DNA from: Bacteroidota bacterium
Lineage (GTDB): Bacteria; Bacteroidota; Bacteroidia; B-17B0; Aurantibacillaceae
Length of the DNA: 64,000 nucleotides
Direction of reading: 5' to 3'
Assembly: GCA_016708845.1 (NCBI GenBank)
Contig: JADJFB010000016.1
Span: 89,357 to 153,356 of the forward strand
In this document: one piece after another, positions 1 to 9,429 of the stretch
Layout: each line of letters begins with the position of its first letter
Position numbering within the stretch: the stretch's first letter is position 1
Made by a program: the position numbers and the translations under genes
Notes under the pieces: generated by a model
Databases searched by the model: none
What the model was told of the DNA's origin: nothing
The model's input: only the letters and a program-made list of their open reading frames with translations

Positions 1-1905
1 AATATCCTGCATTAAGAACAGATGAAGCGCCATAGGAATCGATATAGGTAGTTGATTCAGATAATTTAAATCCTCCATCATATTTTCCTGGACCATCTAC
101 ACCTCCTATGTTTTCAGGAGAAAAAATTTGCGATTCATCTAACAACAATAAATCGTTATTAAATAAAGTGTCTTTAGAATTTGTTGGAGAACGTGGATGT
201 CTGTATTTAGTATATCCCAATAGACGTGCGGCAAATTCTCTACTTCTTTGTTGATTAAAGCCTCCTAATTTAATTTCGTGTTTGGTGTTTTTAATGTCTA
301 TTGTTTTAGATACATCATACTTAATACTGTAAATACGTTCTGTAGTTTTTGCAAAAAACATGGAGCCTGAACTAGTTGGCGTTACTGCATCATCACCAAT
401 TTGTGCAGCATATTTCACAGAATCTGATTCAGAAGCACTATTTTTTTGATACACCATTCTGCGTAAGTTTGGAATATCACGTTTAATATCACTAAAACCG
501 CCAATCCATTTTAATTTTTTATTTTCCCTTTAGGGATAAAGTGATCACCATTTAACTGCCCTGAATAAATATTATTTTGAGTAAAAAAACGAACATTTGA
601 TTTTTGCCAACCAGGAGCAGAAACGTCACTTGCATCATATATTCCTTTTCTTACAATAACTCTATCATCTGAGTTAATAGAGTATAAGTTTTTTATACTA
701 ATTTGATTATTGTCGTTTAACTTGTATGATAAATTCCACATCAAACTTGTTAAAATATTATTTGAAAAGGTTGTGTCTGTATATTCTCTTGTTTTTTGAA
801 CAGATTCGCCTTGTTCTTCAAATTCACGTCTTTCAGATATAGTTGTATTGTTAGTATTATTGTACGTAATAGCTACGATACTTCCAAAATCCTTTTTAAA
901 TAATTTAAATACATTAGCTTGTGTTACAAATAAGTTGAGATTTGGCAATGCTGTCTTGTTTTGCAAAGTCCAATCATAATTTATTTTTTTTGCTTCAGCT
1001 ACTCTTTGAAGATTTGAAGTTATTTCAGAGTATTCTTTAGTAGAAGGAATAGAGCCTGGCAATTGTCTCGTTCCATCATCTAATCCTAAAAAATCGGTTT
1101 TACCACTTTCGTACGTTTTAAAATTTTTGAATGTAGTTAATGCATTGTAACCTCCTGAAATAGATACGCTGGTGCTGTTTTTCTCAGGAATATTTTTTGT
1201 ATTTATTAATATGATACCTCCTGCAAAATCTCCCGGCATATCAGGAGTTGCTGTTTTATTAATAACTAAGTTATCTAAGATACCAGAAGGAAAAATATCA
1301 AAGGCAAATGCTCTTCTATCACTTTCAGAACTTGGCAATGGAGACCCATTTAAGTAAGCAGCATTGTATCGGTCGCTCATTCCTCTAATAATAGCAAATT
1401 TATTATCCTGTATACTTGCACCACTCACACGTTTTAAAACATCACTCGTGCTTCTATCTGGCGTCTTTTTAATGCTTTCAGAAGATATACCATCACTTAC
1501 ACTGGCATTGTTTTTTTGCATTACAAATAAAGTATTGGTGTTTTCCTTATTCATTTCGGCTTGCACTACTACTTCGCCTAATGTTTGTGAACTTGATTGG
1601 TCTAGGGTAATATTAAATTCTGTAACATCATTTGCTTTTACAACAACATCAACAAATTTCTTATTATCATAAGTAATATAACTAGCAATGATTGTGTATT
1701 TTCCAGGTTGCAATCCTCCTAAAGAAAAATTACCATCAAAATCACTCGAAGCGCCTTTGGTTGTTCCTTCAATTAAGACGGTTGCGCCTGGAAGAGTTTC
1801 TCCTGTTTTAGAGTCAACTATTTTTCCAATTATTTTTCCGGTTTGTGCTTGAGATACAATTGTTAATAAGAACAAAGTAGTGGTAAGTATGTATTTTTTA
1901 AACAT
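1..1905 (-). CDS. TonB-dependent receptor, frameshifted and cut by the window edge
   Basis: Outer-membrane receptor that imports a substrate using TonB energy. The start at 1905 gives a signal peptide (MFKKYILTTTLFLL, cut after SQA), then a carboxypeptidase-regulatory-like domain (about residues 22-105) and a plug with RGMSDRYNAAYLNG and ATPDMPGDFAGG motifs. The barrel begins around residue 230. The frame stops at 511, but the next frame continues the barrel without a gap (KKLKWIGGFSDIKRD) to base 1. One A is missing from an A-run at 515-520 as read on the minus strand, so I treat 1-1905 as one gene. It is not a SusC with an adjacent SusD: no SusD is seen upstream. The plug type (RGxxDRYN, PDxPGxFAGG) is a recognisable subclass; its substrate is not known from the sequence. 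Operator-like repeats lie upstream. Confidence 0.88.
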
Positions 1906-1941
1906 ATTGGTCTAGATTTTACGCCGCAAAAAAACGATGTG

Positions 1942-2031
1942 AACATAAGGTTAATGTCAAGCGTATATTACCTTAATATTAAATCAATAAAAAAATTTGG
2001 TAAATAAATTAACATTGGCTTAACATAAGGT
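1942..2031 (-). promoter_or_regulatory. Operator-like repeats upstream of the TonB receptor
   Basis: The 132-bp gap holds two TTAACAT heptamers at 2009 and 2020, an exact 11-bp period as in PhoB-type boxes. AACATAAGGT is repeated at 1942 and 2022, and AAGGTTAA (1947) faces ACCTTAA (1970). A 19-bp stretch at 1964-1982 differs by one base from 3559-3577 upstream of the response regulator. The repeats are visible in the sequence; binding by that regulator is inferred. Confidence 0.45.
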
Positions 2032-2037
2032 ATACTC

Positions 2038-2840
2038 TTAAAATTCGATGCCAATCAAGGACACATCATCTGTTTGTTTTGTATCGCCTTTCCAATCCTC
2101 AAAAACAAATTCTAATAGTTCTTGTTGTTCTTCCATTGGGAAATTAGCAGAATATGTCAATAAGTTTAATAAACGTTTCCGACTGAATTTCTTTTGGTTA
2201 TCTGCATCAAATTGATGTTTCAATCCATCCGAAAAAAAATAGAGTTTCGCATTGTCTTCTAATTTTAATGAGTACGTATCAAAAGTTCTGTTTTTTTCTA
2301 TTTGCCATCCACCAATGGGAATGAATTTCCTTTATAAGTATTTATGGAATTGTTTTGATAAATAGCAAATTCGCCGCCACCGCAAGCGTATTGAAATTCA
2401 CGGGTTTTTGTGTTAAATGAAATGAGTGTAATTTCCAGCCAATCATTATTGTATTGCGAATCACTTAATTCGTTATTAAAGGTTTCAATCCATTTTTTGT
2501 CCAATTCAGTGAGGTAATCGCCAATATTTTTTAAATTTTTTTGAATCACATAATTTAATAGGCTAATGCCTAATACCGAAAGCATAGCACCCGAAACGCC
2601 ATGCCCAGTACAATCAGCTAGGGCAAAGAAAATCGTGTCGCCTTTTGAAGTGAGCCAATAAAAATCGCCACCAATTTTATCTTGTGGTTTGTAAATAACA
2701 AAATAATCTGTGACAAATTTTTCGAAATGACGAGTTTTAGGCAACAAACCATGCTGAATAGTTTGCGCATAAATTAAACTACTTTCGTGTTCAGTAGAAA
2801 TTGTTTGTAGCATAAGTTCGTGTTTTATGAACACAAACAT
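2038..2840 (-). CDS. SpoIIE-family (PP2C-type) serine phosphatase, single frameshift
   Basis: Stand-alone phosphatase domain of about 267 residues with no sensor domain ahead of it. Motifs in order: YAQTIQHGLLP (typical RsbU/SpoIIE lead-in), GGDFYWL with the metal-binding Asp, LADCTGHGVSGAML, and after the break FFSDGL and DDVSLIGIEF, which carries the last metal Asp. The frame breaks near 2315, where one C is missing; in the restored frame GNSFPIGGWQIEKN reads on. ATG codons lie at 2840 and 2813. The second gives a start nearer the conserved part, so either is possible. These enzymes dephosphorylate anti-sigma-antagonist proteins or other Ser/Thr phosphoproteins; no partner is encoded nearby. 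A 13-bp palindrome sits just upstream. Confidence 0.85.
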
Positions 2841-2851
2841 CGGAACTCCAA

Positions 2852-2869
2852 ATTACCTTAACGGTTAAG
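2852..2869 (-). promoter_or_regulatory. Palindromic operator candidate
   Basis: CTTAACGGTTAAG at 2857-2869 has 6-bp inverted arms 17 bp upstream of the phosphatase ATG at 2840. Its left part, ATTACCTTAA, is also present at 1967-1976. The similarity suggests that the same protein acts at both promoters. Confidence 0.35.
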
Positions 2870-3015
2870 CTATATTAGTTTAATATTATGAATTAAAACT
2901 AAATAAAATGTATGACGCCAAGTTTCACTTTAAATACTTAAAGTAATCTCGAGAAAGACAGAATTTAAAGTGAATTTAGTTTTGTTTGTCGAAAAAACAA
3001 TTTAATAACATGGTT

Positions 3016-3420
3016 TTACTCCACTTTGTTATTCTTAATTTTCACTAAACTCGTATTTAAAATAACAATACAGTTAATTCCTAATTGAGCAGTTTCTGTA
3101 ATTTTCTTTTCGGGATATTGATATTTTAATTCTTTGCCAATAGATTTATACAGGTCAATAAACAATTCAATGTCTTTAATTACTTTTTTAGACACTTTGG
3201 TTTTTAATGCAGGATTATTTAGTAGCTCTTTTTTTATGTGAGTAATTAAATTGGAAGTTTTTATTTTTTGATCTATTACTTCTTGCATTAAATCATCCTT
3301 CACAATTTGTTTTAGTGCTTTATTTATTAAAATATAGGATAAATTAATGGATTCAATAAAGTAGCTGTTGTCAAACGCCTTTTTGTTTTTTTCGATGAGT
3401 TGTTTAATTATAACTGCCAT
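3016..3420 (-). CDS. Small all-helical protein of unknown function
   Basis: A 134-residue lysine- and isoleucine-rich protein without signal peptide, membrane segment or cysteine-based metal site. The pattern of charged and hydrophobic residues suggests four or five amphipathic helices, as in HEPN-like or four-helix proteins, but no HEPN catalytic motif (RxxxxH) is present. I do not recognise the family. It stands alone on the minus strand between the phosphatase and the response regulator. The ATG at 3420 is the only reasonable start, and coding character is good throughout. The gene may belong to the same regulatory group by position only. Confidence 0.6.
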   Translation of the reverse strand: MAVIIKQLIEKNKKAFDNSYFIESINLSYILINKALKQIVKDDLMQEVIDQKIKTSNLITHIKKELLNNPALKTKVSKKVIKDIELFIDLYKSIGKELKYQYPEKKITETAQLGINCIVILNTSLVKIKNNKVE

Positions 3421-3558
3421 AGGGTTAATTTTAGCGAATCTACTTTAGCTATCGTAAACTTTGTGTTAAATATGTTTTTGAAATCTCGGTTTTAGATAAA
3501 TCGAAGATTAACAGCTAATATCAAATTTATGACCTTTTTATCGTTAAAAATAGGCCCA

Positions 3559-3648
3559 TATATTACCATAATATTAAGTTAAGCTAAAAAATAAGACGAT
3601 TTCTTAATATTTATTTAACTTTAACCTCAAGGTTTAAGGTTAACTTTG
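3559..3648 (+). promoter_or_regulatory. Promoter and operator candidates of the response regulator
   Basis: A Bacteroidota -7 element TAACTTTG lies at 3641-3648, 15 bp before the ATG. It is overlapped by an inverted repeat: TTAACCT at 3621-3627 against AAGGTTAA at 3636-3643. Further upstream, tatattacc-a-taatattaa at 3559-3577 matches 1964-1982 in 18 of 19 positions. An operator on top of the -7 element would suit autoregulation; this is inference. Confidence 0.5.
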
Positions 3649-3663
3649 TGCCGATAGAAAGAT

Positions 3664-4353
3664 ATGAGTACAGAAAATAGTTTATATAAGATATTGCTTG
3701 TTGATGATGAACAAGATATTTTAGATTTTTTAAGTTATAATTTAAAAAAAGAAGGGTTCCAAGTATTTACAGCTCTTAACGGGCGTGATGCAATAAATAT
3801 TGCTAAAAAAGAAATTCCACATTTGATTGTTTTAGACGTGATGATGCCAGAAATGGATGGAATTGATACTTGTCGGGAAATTAGAGATATTGCAGGTTTA
3901 AAAGACGTCATGATTGCCTTTTTAAGTGCACGAAACGAAGATTACTCACAAATTGCAGGTTTTGAAGTTGGAGCAGATGATTATATTACTAAGCCTATAA
4001 AACCAAGAGTATTTATTAGTCGAATTAAAGCTTTATTAAGAAGATATTCACCAGATCAGCAAAAATCAACAGCGTTGGATTTAGGTGGAATTAAAATTGA
4101 TAAAGAAAGATACTGTGTTTATAAAGATGATGTAGAGATTGCTTTTCCTAAAAAAGAATTTAAACTATTATCATTATTAGCTAGTAAACCAGGAAAAGTT
4201 TTTACCCGTGAATTTATTTTAGAACAAGTTTGGGGAGATGAAGTAGTGGTTGGCGATAGAACGATTGATGTACACATTAGAAAATTAAGAGAAAAATTAG
4301 GTGATGATTATATCAAAACCATCAAAGGAATAGGATACAAATTTGAATTTTAG
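3664..4353 (+). CDS. PhoB/OmpR-family response regulator
   Basis: Two-component response regulator of 229 residues. The receiver domain (1-120) has the acidic pair D14/D15, phosphoacceptor D58 in VLDVMMPEMDG, S88 and K110 in ITKP. The winged-helix DNA-binding domain (about 132-229) has the usual EFKLLSLLASKPGKVFTRE, GDRTIDVHIRKLREKLG and GIGYKFEF segments. The length is normal for the family. No histidine kinase is adjacent, so it is an orphan in this window. Its upstream region shares motifs with those of the TonB receptor and the phosphatase, which makes a small regulon plausible. The FTREFILEQVWG segment resembles PhoB/RprY-type proteins, but the signal cannot be assigned from this sequence. 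Confidence 0.95.
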   Translation: MSTENSLYKILLVDDEQDILDFLSYNLKKEGFQVFTALNGRDAINIAKKEIPHLIVLDVMMPEMDGIDTCREIRDIAGLKDVMIAFLSARNEDYSQIAGFEVGADDYITKPIKPRVFISRIKALLRRYSPDQQKSTALDLGGIKIDKERYCVYKDDVEIAFPKKEFKLLSLLASKPGKVFTREFILEQVWGDEVVVGDRTIDVHIRKLREKLGDDYIKTIKGIGYKFEF

Positions 4354-4354
4354 A

Positions 4355-4388
4355 AAATAAGCGATAAGAAATTATCGCTTATTTTTTT
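4355..4388. terminator. Bidirectional terminator between convergent genes
   Basis: A 13-bp perfect stem (4355-4367 and 4372-4384) with a GAAA loop is followed by T residues on the plus strand, with A residues on the other side. It begins just after the stop of the response regulator and overlaps the end of the thioredoxin gene. Confidence 0.85.
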
Positions 4389-5392
4389 GGCGGTTCATTG
4401 TATGCTTTTATATAATCTGGCCAAGGTGTGGTTTTATATTTATCCTCAGCATAATATTTCAATATTGGCAATAGGGTTTTAGGGCTTAAAAATGAGTTTA
4501 AGGCATCTAAAGTAGTTTGTTTGTCATCCAAAACGGCTATCGAAGGAAACTGTAATCTATTATTAGTTGCTCTTAAAGCAAAGGTATGTAAGGGATAGCC
4601 ATTCAATATAGTTTTAAAACATTTTTCTCCTTTAAACATAATGGTATCATTACTTTCGGCATCAAAGTTTATTAGGTAATAGTTTTTATTAATGTAAGCA
4701 GCAATAGCACTATCTTTAATAGTAGTCGCATTTTGCACTTTACAAGCGTTACAAAATCCAGCTGAAATATTTACTAATATTTTTTTCGGACTCTTTTTTT
4801 GTAGCTTTTCTATTTCTTTCAAAGTATAAGTTTTCACAACACCTTTTTTAAATACGGTGTCATAAAAGGTATGTTCAAACTGCGAGGCAAAGTCATCATA
4901 CGCAGCACTTTTATATACATTTTCAACTGTATAAATTAAAAGAGGTTCTAATTTTTTTTCTTCCAAAAAACCTTGCGATAATAAATTATATTCAAAATTA
5001 TTGGACACAAAAATTGTTGAAGGATAACTTAAACTTGTTCCTAAAAATTTAATGGCTAATTCGTGTGGTGTTTTAGGGTTTGGAGATGTTGGTTTGTACA
5101 CTTTGCCATTGTACTCAATTGTGTCTTTTGTTTCAGCATTAAACTTTACAGGATAAAAATACTGATTCACATAACCCGCAATATTTGGGTTAGAATAGGT
5201 GGTTTTCATCATGTGCTTGCACCAACCACACCAATCTGTATAAACATCTATTAAAAAAGGTTTTGGTTGTTTTTTATTTAACTCTTGCGCTTCTTTAAGT
5301 GTTAACCACTTTACAAGCCCATCTTCTGATTGAGCAAACGTATTAGAGTTGATTAGTATTAAGAAGATAACTATTACTTTTAACGTTTTCAT
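4379..5392 (-). CDS. Secreted protein with two thioredoxin-like domains
   Basis: I start at ATG 5392 (MKTLKVIVIFLIL...AQ), which gives a clean signal peptide. A longer GTG-started frame exists, but its extra 42 residues look non-coding and overlap the divergent promoter. The mature protein of about 316 residues holds two tandem thioredoxin-like domains. The first has DVYTDWCGWCKHMM (C55/C58); the second has NISAGFCNACKVQN, a CxxC with an unusual CNAC. The YPSTIFV and FPSIAVLDD segments match the cis-Pro strands. The likely role is periplasmic disulfide reduction or exchange. Duplication within one chain is uncommon but known in Bacteroidota DUF255-like proteins. Confidence 0.82.
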   Translation of the reverse strand: MKTLKVIVIFLILINSNTFAQSEDGLVKWLTLKEAQELNKKQPKPFLIDVYTDWCGWCKHMMKTTYSNPNIAGYVNQYFYPVKFNAETKDTIEYNGKVYKPTSPNPKTPHELAIKFLGTSLSYPSTIFVSNNFEYNLLSQGFLEEKKLEPLLIYTVENVYKSAAYDDFASQFEHTFYDTVFKKGVVKTYTLKEIEKLQKKSPKKILVNISAGFCNACKVQNATTIKDSAIAAYINKNYYLINFDAESNDTIMFKGEKCFKTILNGYPLHTFALRATNNRLQFPSIAVLDDKQTTLDALNSFLSPKTLLPILKYYAEDKYKTTPWPDYIKAYNEPPKK

Positions 5393-5416
5393 AATACAAA
5401 AATGGAATTTTTTTTG

Positions 5417-5424
5417 TAGTTTTG
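5417..5424 (+). promoter_or_regulatory. Bacteroidota -7 promoter element
   Basis: TAGTTTTG fits the TAnnTTTG consensus and lies 24 bp before the ATG at 5448. No convincing -33 TTG is seen at 17-23 bp. The same octamer occurs at 2977 and 34723. Confidence 0.4.
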
Positions 5425-5447
5425 ATAATAATTTATAAAAAAATAAC

Positions 5448-6367
5448 ATGATAAAAAATCTACTTTCAACTATTACTTTAGTGATTGCTGCTTTAATGGC
5501 AAATGCACAATCTTTCACAGCAACTTATGATTTTGCTGCTACTACTTCAGTTTCTGGCACTACAGATCCTACTGCAGCACCAGCGGTTACTGGTTTAACT
5601 TGCGGTTCTTTTATGGCGGTTGGTACTGGTTCAAACTCATCTGCTGGGAATCGTTTTTCATTTAATTCATGGGGAACAGGAGCAACTACAGCTGTTGACA
5701 CTTATTCTACAATGGGTGGAGCTATTGATTTAGGTAAATATTACGAAGTAACGCTTACTCCAAGCTGGTTATACCTTACACTTAACAGCATTGCTTTTAC
5801 CGCTCCAAAGATCTGGTACAGGAATTAGAAGTTATGTTGTAAGAACAAGCGTTGATGGATTTGCTAATAATTTACCAGCATCAGTTACAACAAATACAAA
5901 TTTATCTGTTGTAGGTACTAATGAATTCTTTTGGAATTCAGATGCAATTACTTCCGCTCAAAATGGCAGTACTATTACTCTTTTTGGAGCTACTTCTACA
6001 ACATCTGTTTCTTTTCGTTTTTATGCTTGGAATAGTGAAGCAGGAACAGGTACTTTTAGTATTGATAATGTAGTATTTGATGGTTCTATGGCTGGAACAG
6101 TTACAGGGAAATAAATTTTGATTTAAACTCTAATTTCAAGCTTATCCAGTTCCTAGTTATGATGGTGTTTTATTTATTGAAAGTAAAAATCAAAATGTAA
6201 CTAAAGTAGAAGTAGTTGATGTTTTAGGAAATATTGTTTTATCTAATTCAATAAAAAATGAATCGAAAGTTAAATTAAACTTAACTGATATGCCTAACGG
6301 AAATTATTTTGTTAGAATTCATTCTGGCAACTCTGTTTCTACGAAGAAGATTGTAGTTATTAAATAG
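5448..6367 (+). CDS. Secreted T9SS cargo protein of unknown function, two frameshifts
   Basis: Signal peptide MIKNLLSTITLVIAALMANA is followed by a Thr/Ser/Ala-rich beta domain and a C-terminal T9SS sorting domain. The frame breaks near 5805 (an extra C; the other frame continues with AQRSGTGIRSYVVRTSVDGF) and again near 6116. After the second break FQAYPVPSYDGVLFIESK, VEVVDVLGNIV, GNYFVRIHSG and KKIVVIK form a full sorting tail ending at the TAG at 6365. The middle (RFYAWNSEAGTGTFSIDNVVFDG) looks like the closing strands of a jelly-roll often seen before such tails. It has no catalytic motif and its function is not known. Both breaks look like sequencing errors because the domains on each side are intact. 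Confidence 0.75.
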
Positions 6368-6387
6368 TAATTAGTCAACAAATAAAA

Positions 6388-6420
6388 AAAGCGAGTAGTA
6401 AATACTGCTCGCTTTTTTTT
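6388..6420 (+). terminator. Rho-independent terminator
   Basis: A 13-bp stem (GCGAGTAGTA against TACTGCTCGC with flanking A/T pairs and one wobble) and an eight-T run follow the T9SS protein. It also faces the convergent gene at 6428. Confidence 0.8.
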
Positions 6421-6427
6421 ATGCTAT

Positions 6428-7069
6428 TTAGTTTTTAAAATCAATGTGCTTTCCCATTGTTCCTCTAAAACGATACCCAAAACTTTGTGTTTCGGTGATG
6501 GGAACAAAGTTGGCTATTTTGTGAGGTAAATAATTAATCTCAGGTACTTCTCGCGGCAATGTTTTCAAAGTGTCAAATATAACTGGCATATACTTTAAAT
6601 CTTTTAAACGACGTTTGCCAAAACGATAAGTCATGCGTGTTTGAAATGGATCTGTTGATAAAGCAATTTTTTCTAAACCTAATGATTTTGCTAGTTTGTA
6701 ACCATACCAAACATTTTCGGTACTATGTTGTGCCTTATCTTCCACAATAATATCTTCGGCAGGCACCCCAAATTCAATAGCGTATAGTTTCATAATTTGA
6801 GCTTCTACATAAGGAGAATAAACAGAGCTCCCACTCATGATAATTTTTTTTGTTTTACCATTTTTATATAAATGAATAGCCCATAAAACGCGCATTTGCA
6901 TGGTGGCGTCCCATTTTGGTTCCATAAAAGGCACTCCAGGCACAATAACGGCATCATATTGTTTATGAGCAGTTAGTGCGCGATGGTTTAATTTTTTTGC
7001 AGAAGGTTGAAATAATACACATGAACTCATGCTTACAATTAGGAGTGATGTGTATAAAATAAGTTTCAT
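6428..7069 (-). CDS. YdcF/SanA-like DUF218 lipoprotein
   Basis: Lipoprotein signal MKLILYTSLLIVSMSSC with the lipidated Cys at 17. Residues 38-200 form the DUF218 fold: AVIVPGVPF, the MSGSSVYSP loop, an acid motif AEDIIVEDKAQHSTENV and LSTDPFQTRMTYRF. The family is called ElyC/SanA/YdcF. Members are tied to envelope integrity and polyprenyl-linked precursors, but no reaction is settled. At 213 residues it has the normal length. Lipid anchoring instead of a membrane helix is the only special point. It is a single gene, convergent with the T9SS protein. Confidence 0.85.
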   Translation of the reverse strand: MKLILYTSLLIVSMSSCVLFQPSAKKLNHRALTAHKQYDAVIVPGVPFMEPKWDATMQMRVLWAIHLYKNGKTKKIIMSGSSVYSPYVEAQIMKLYAIEFGVPAEDIIVEDKAQHSTENVWYGYKLAKSLGLEKIALSTDPFQTRMTYRFGKRRLKDLKYMPVIFDTLKTLPREVPEINYLPHKIANFVPITETQSFGYRFRGTMGKHIDFKN

Positions 7070-7146
7070 AATAAGTACTTTTCGTTTAATAGTAAAAACA
7101 GTTATATAAGCATTTTGTTTAACCTAAGGTACGATAATTTCTTGTA

Positions 7147-7437
7147 TTATTTAGAAATGACATCCCAAGTATGGTCGCCCAACATTTTCACCGTGCCAAC
7201 ATATTCTAATGTTTTAGGGAGTTTCCCCCAATCATCAGGGCCGATTAATAGCAATTTATAAACGCCTTCTTTTAGGTATAAATGATAGGTTTGTCCAATG
7301 ATAGGTTCAAAAGATAAATCAGCTAAATATATTTTTTCTGAAATCTCTACACGCTCTTTTAAATCATTAGCTTGTTGCATTAACAACTCAACTTGCTTTT
7401 GAATTTGATTCATTTGTATGTTCGTTTGTTCTCGCAT
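7147..7437 (-). CDS. DUF2452-like small protein, possibly truncated at the N-terminus
   Basis: A 96-residue protein with an N-terminal coiled coil (NQIQKQVELLMQQANDLKERVE) and a C-terminal beta part with FEPIIGQTYHLYLKEG and GTVKMLGDHTWDV. The latter resembles the end of DUF2452 proteins as I remember them. In-frame sequence upstream of the ATG (IDTGKIKSRALTA) also looks like conserved family sequence, but a stop lies about 20 codons upstream. Either translation begins at a non-ATG codon or the first part of the gene has been lost. It is divergent from recQ, with an 80-bp gap. Function unknown. Confidence 0.6.
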   Translation of the reverse strand: MREQTNIQMNQIQKQVELLMQQANDLKERVEISEKIYLADLSFEPIIGQTYHLYLKEGVYKLLLIGPDDWGKLPKTLEYVGTVKMLGDHTWDVISK

Positions 7438-7517
7438 TGCCGTTAAAGCGCGTGACTTTATTTTACCAGTATCTATTGCAATAAAAATTGTACTTTAGAA
7501 ACCCTATTTGTTGTTAA

Positions 7518-9425
7518 TTGACTCAAAAACAAGACATATTTTTCTATCTTAAAAAGCATTGGGGCTACGATTCATTTCGTCCTTTGCAACAAGATATTAT
7601 AGAATCAGTTCTAGATAATAAAGATACTTTGGCTTTATTGCCAACGGGAGGAGGAAAATCATTATGCTTTCAGATTCCAGGTTTAGTCATTGGCGGCACA
7701 TGTTTAGTGGTTTCTCCATTAATCGCTTTAATGAATGACCAAGTACAAAATTTAAAAAATAAGGGCATTAGTGCCGTGGCCATCACATCGTCGATGAACA
7801 CTAAAGAAATTGACATTGCTTTAAATAATGCGGCATATGGGCATGTTCAGTTTTTGTATGTATCACCCGAAAGAATCGAAAATGAAACATTCCGTCAGCG
7901 CTTATCTTATTTACCAATTGGCTTAATTGCGATTGATGAAGCGCATTGTATTTCGCAATGGGGTTATGATTTTAGGCCAAGTTATTTAAAGATAGCAGAA
8001 CTGAGAGAGTACTTTCCTAACGTAAATATGATTGCCGTAACGGCAAGTGCTACTAAGGAAGTTGTAGAAGACATTCAGTTAAAATTAAATTTTAAAAATC
8101 AGGGTGTATTCAGGCAATCTTTCGAAAGAAAAAACATTCGCTATGTTGTTCAGATAGAAGAAAATAAATATGAGCGCTTACTAAAAGTCATACATAATAT
8201 TGGTGGTTCAGGAATTGTGTATGTTCGTAATCGAAAAAAAACAGAAGAGATTAGTAAATGGTTGGTTCAAAATAAAATATCGGCATCGTTTTATCATGCA
8301 GGCATCAATACTAATGAGAGAGCGGCAGTTCAACAAAATTGGATAGATAATAAATCACAAGTGATTGTGGCTACTAATGCTTTTGGAATGGGTATTGATA
8401 AGCCTGATGTGCGTTTTGTGGTTCATTTAGATTTACCAGAAAGTTTAGAAGCTTATTTTCAAGAAGCGGGAAGAGCAGGAAGAGATGAAAAAGCAGCCTA
8501 TGCTATTTTATTATGTAATAATTTTGACGTTGTTAATTTAAGAGAACAGTACGAACAAAAAACACCAAGCATCGAAGAAATAAAACAATCCTATCAAGCT
8601 ATCTTTAATTTTTATCAAATTCCTGTTGAGAGTGGAGAGGGCTTATCTGTTAGTTTTGATATGGAAGAAGTAACGCGTAATTATAATTTAAAACAGATTA
8701 CTTTATTTAATTCGATTAAGTGTTTAGAGAAAGAAGGTTATGTTTCTTTTTTAGATAGTGGTTACGAGCCATCTAAAGTAATGATGGTGATGGGAAAAGA
8801 TGATTTGTATAACTTTCAAATTAAATTCCCCAAATACGAACCTTTAGTTAAAGTATTATTAAGGAGTTATGGAGGCTTATATGAACAGTATAGTCATATT
8901 AAAGAGAAAGATGTGGCTTACCGTGCTAAAATATCTGAACACGAATTAATTTTACAATTAGATAATTTGCATAAGCAAGGAGTTATTTCTTTTATACCCC
9001 AAACTACTTTGCCTAAATTAATTTTTTTACAAAATCGCATTAATTTAAAATTCGAATCCATACGATTAATTAATTATCCTATTTTAAAAGAAAAAGCTTT
9101 AACTCGAATTAATAGCGTGGTGAATTATGTGACCGAAAAAAATATATGTCGTAGTCGCTTGTTGTTGTCTTATTTTAATGAAACAGATTTTAAAGATTGC
9201 AGTTACTGTGATGTGTGTGTAGAGAAATACAAACGTAATTTAGAAACAGATGAAGGATTGATAGAGAATATCAAATTAGAATTATTGAATCAATCATTTA
9301 AGTTGAGTGATTTAATACATAAATTTCAATCGGTTAATAGTAAGCGATTGAATGATTTAATTAATAAACTAATTGATGATGATGTATTATCGATAGACGA
9401 AGAAAAACATATTTATTTAAAATAA
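7518..9425 (+). CDS. recQ: ATP-dependent DNA helicase RecQ, short form
   Basis: 3'-5' DNA helicase for recombination repair. The TTG at 7518 is chosen because the alignment-typical lead-in (YLKKHWGYDSFRPLQQDII) starts ten residues in. Motifs: Walker A LPTGGGKS (residues 41-48), DEAH box AIDEAHCISQWG, VTASAT, helicase-C motif GRAGRDEKAAY, and a zinc-binding segment with CRSRLLLSYF then CSYCDVC. The protein has 635 residues and lacks a C-terminal HRDC domain; its last part is a winged helix. Four bases separate it from the next gene, so the two are probably co-transcribed. Confidence 0.95.
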   Translation: MTQKQDIFFYLKKHWGYDSFRPLQQDIIESVLDNKDTLALLPTGGGKSLCFQIPGLVIGGTCLVVSPLIALMNDQVQNLKNKGISAVAITSSMNTKEIDIALNNAAYGHVQFLYVSPERIENETFRQRLSYLPIGLIAIDEAHCISQWGYDFRPSYLKIAELREYFPNVNMIAVTASATKEVVEDIQLKLNFKNQGVFRQSFERKNIRYVVQIEENKYERLLKVIHNIGGSGIVYVRNRKKTEEISKWLVQNKISASFYHAGINTNERAAVQQNWIDNKSQVIVATNAFGMGIDKPDVRFVVHLDLPESLEAYFQEAGRAGRDEKAAYAILLCNNFDVVNLREQYEQKTPSIEEIKQSYQAIFNFYQIPVESGEGLSVSFDMEEVTRNYNLKQITLFNSIKCLEKEGYVSFLDSGYEPSKVMMVMGKDDLYNFQIKFPKYEPLVKVLLRSYGGLYEQYSHIKEKDVAYRAKISEHELILQLDNLHKQGVISFIPQTTLPKLIFLQNRINLKFESIRLINYPILKEKALTRINSVVNYVTEKNICRSRLLLSYFNETDFKDCSYCDVCVEKYKRNLETDEGLIENIKLELLNQSFKLSDLIHKFQSVNSKRLNDLINKLIDDDVLSIDEEKHIYLK

Positions 9426-9429
9426 AACG

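Noticed and set aside
1364..1672. 102-codon plus-strand frame inside the TonB receptor.
   Set aside because: Shadow of the real gene; composition follows the opposite frame.
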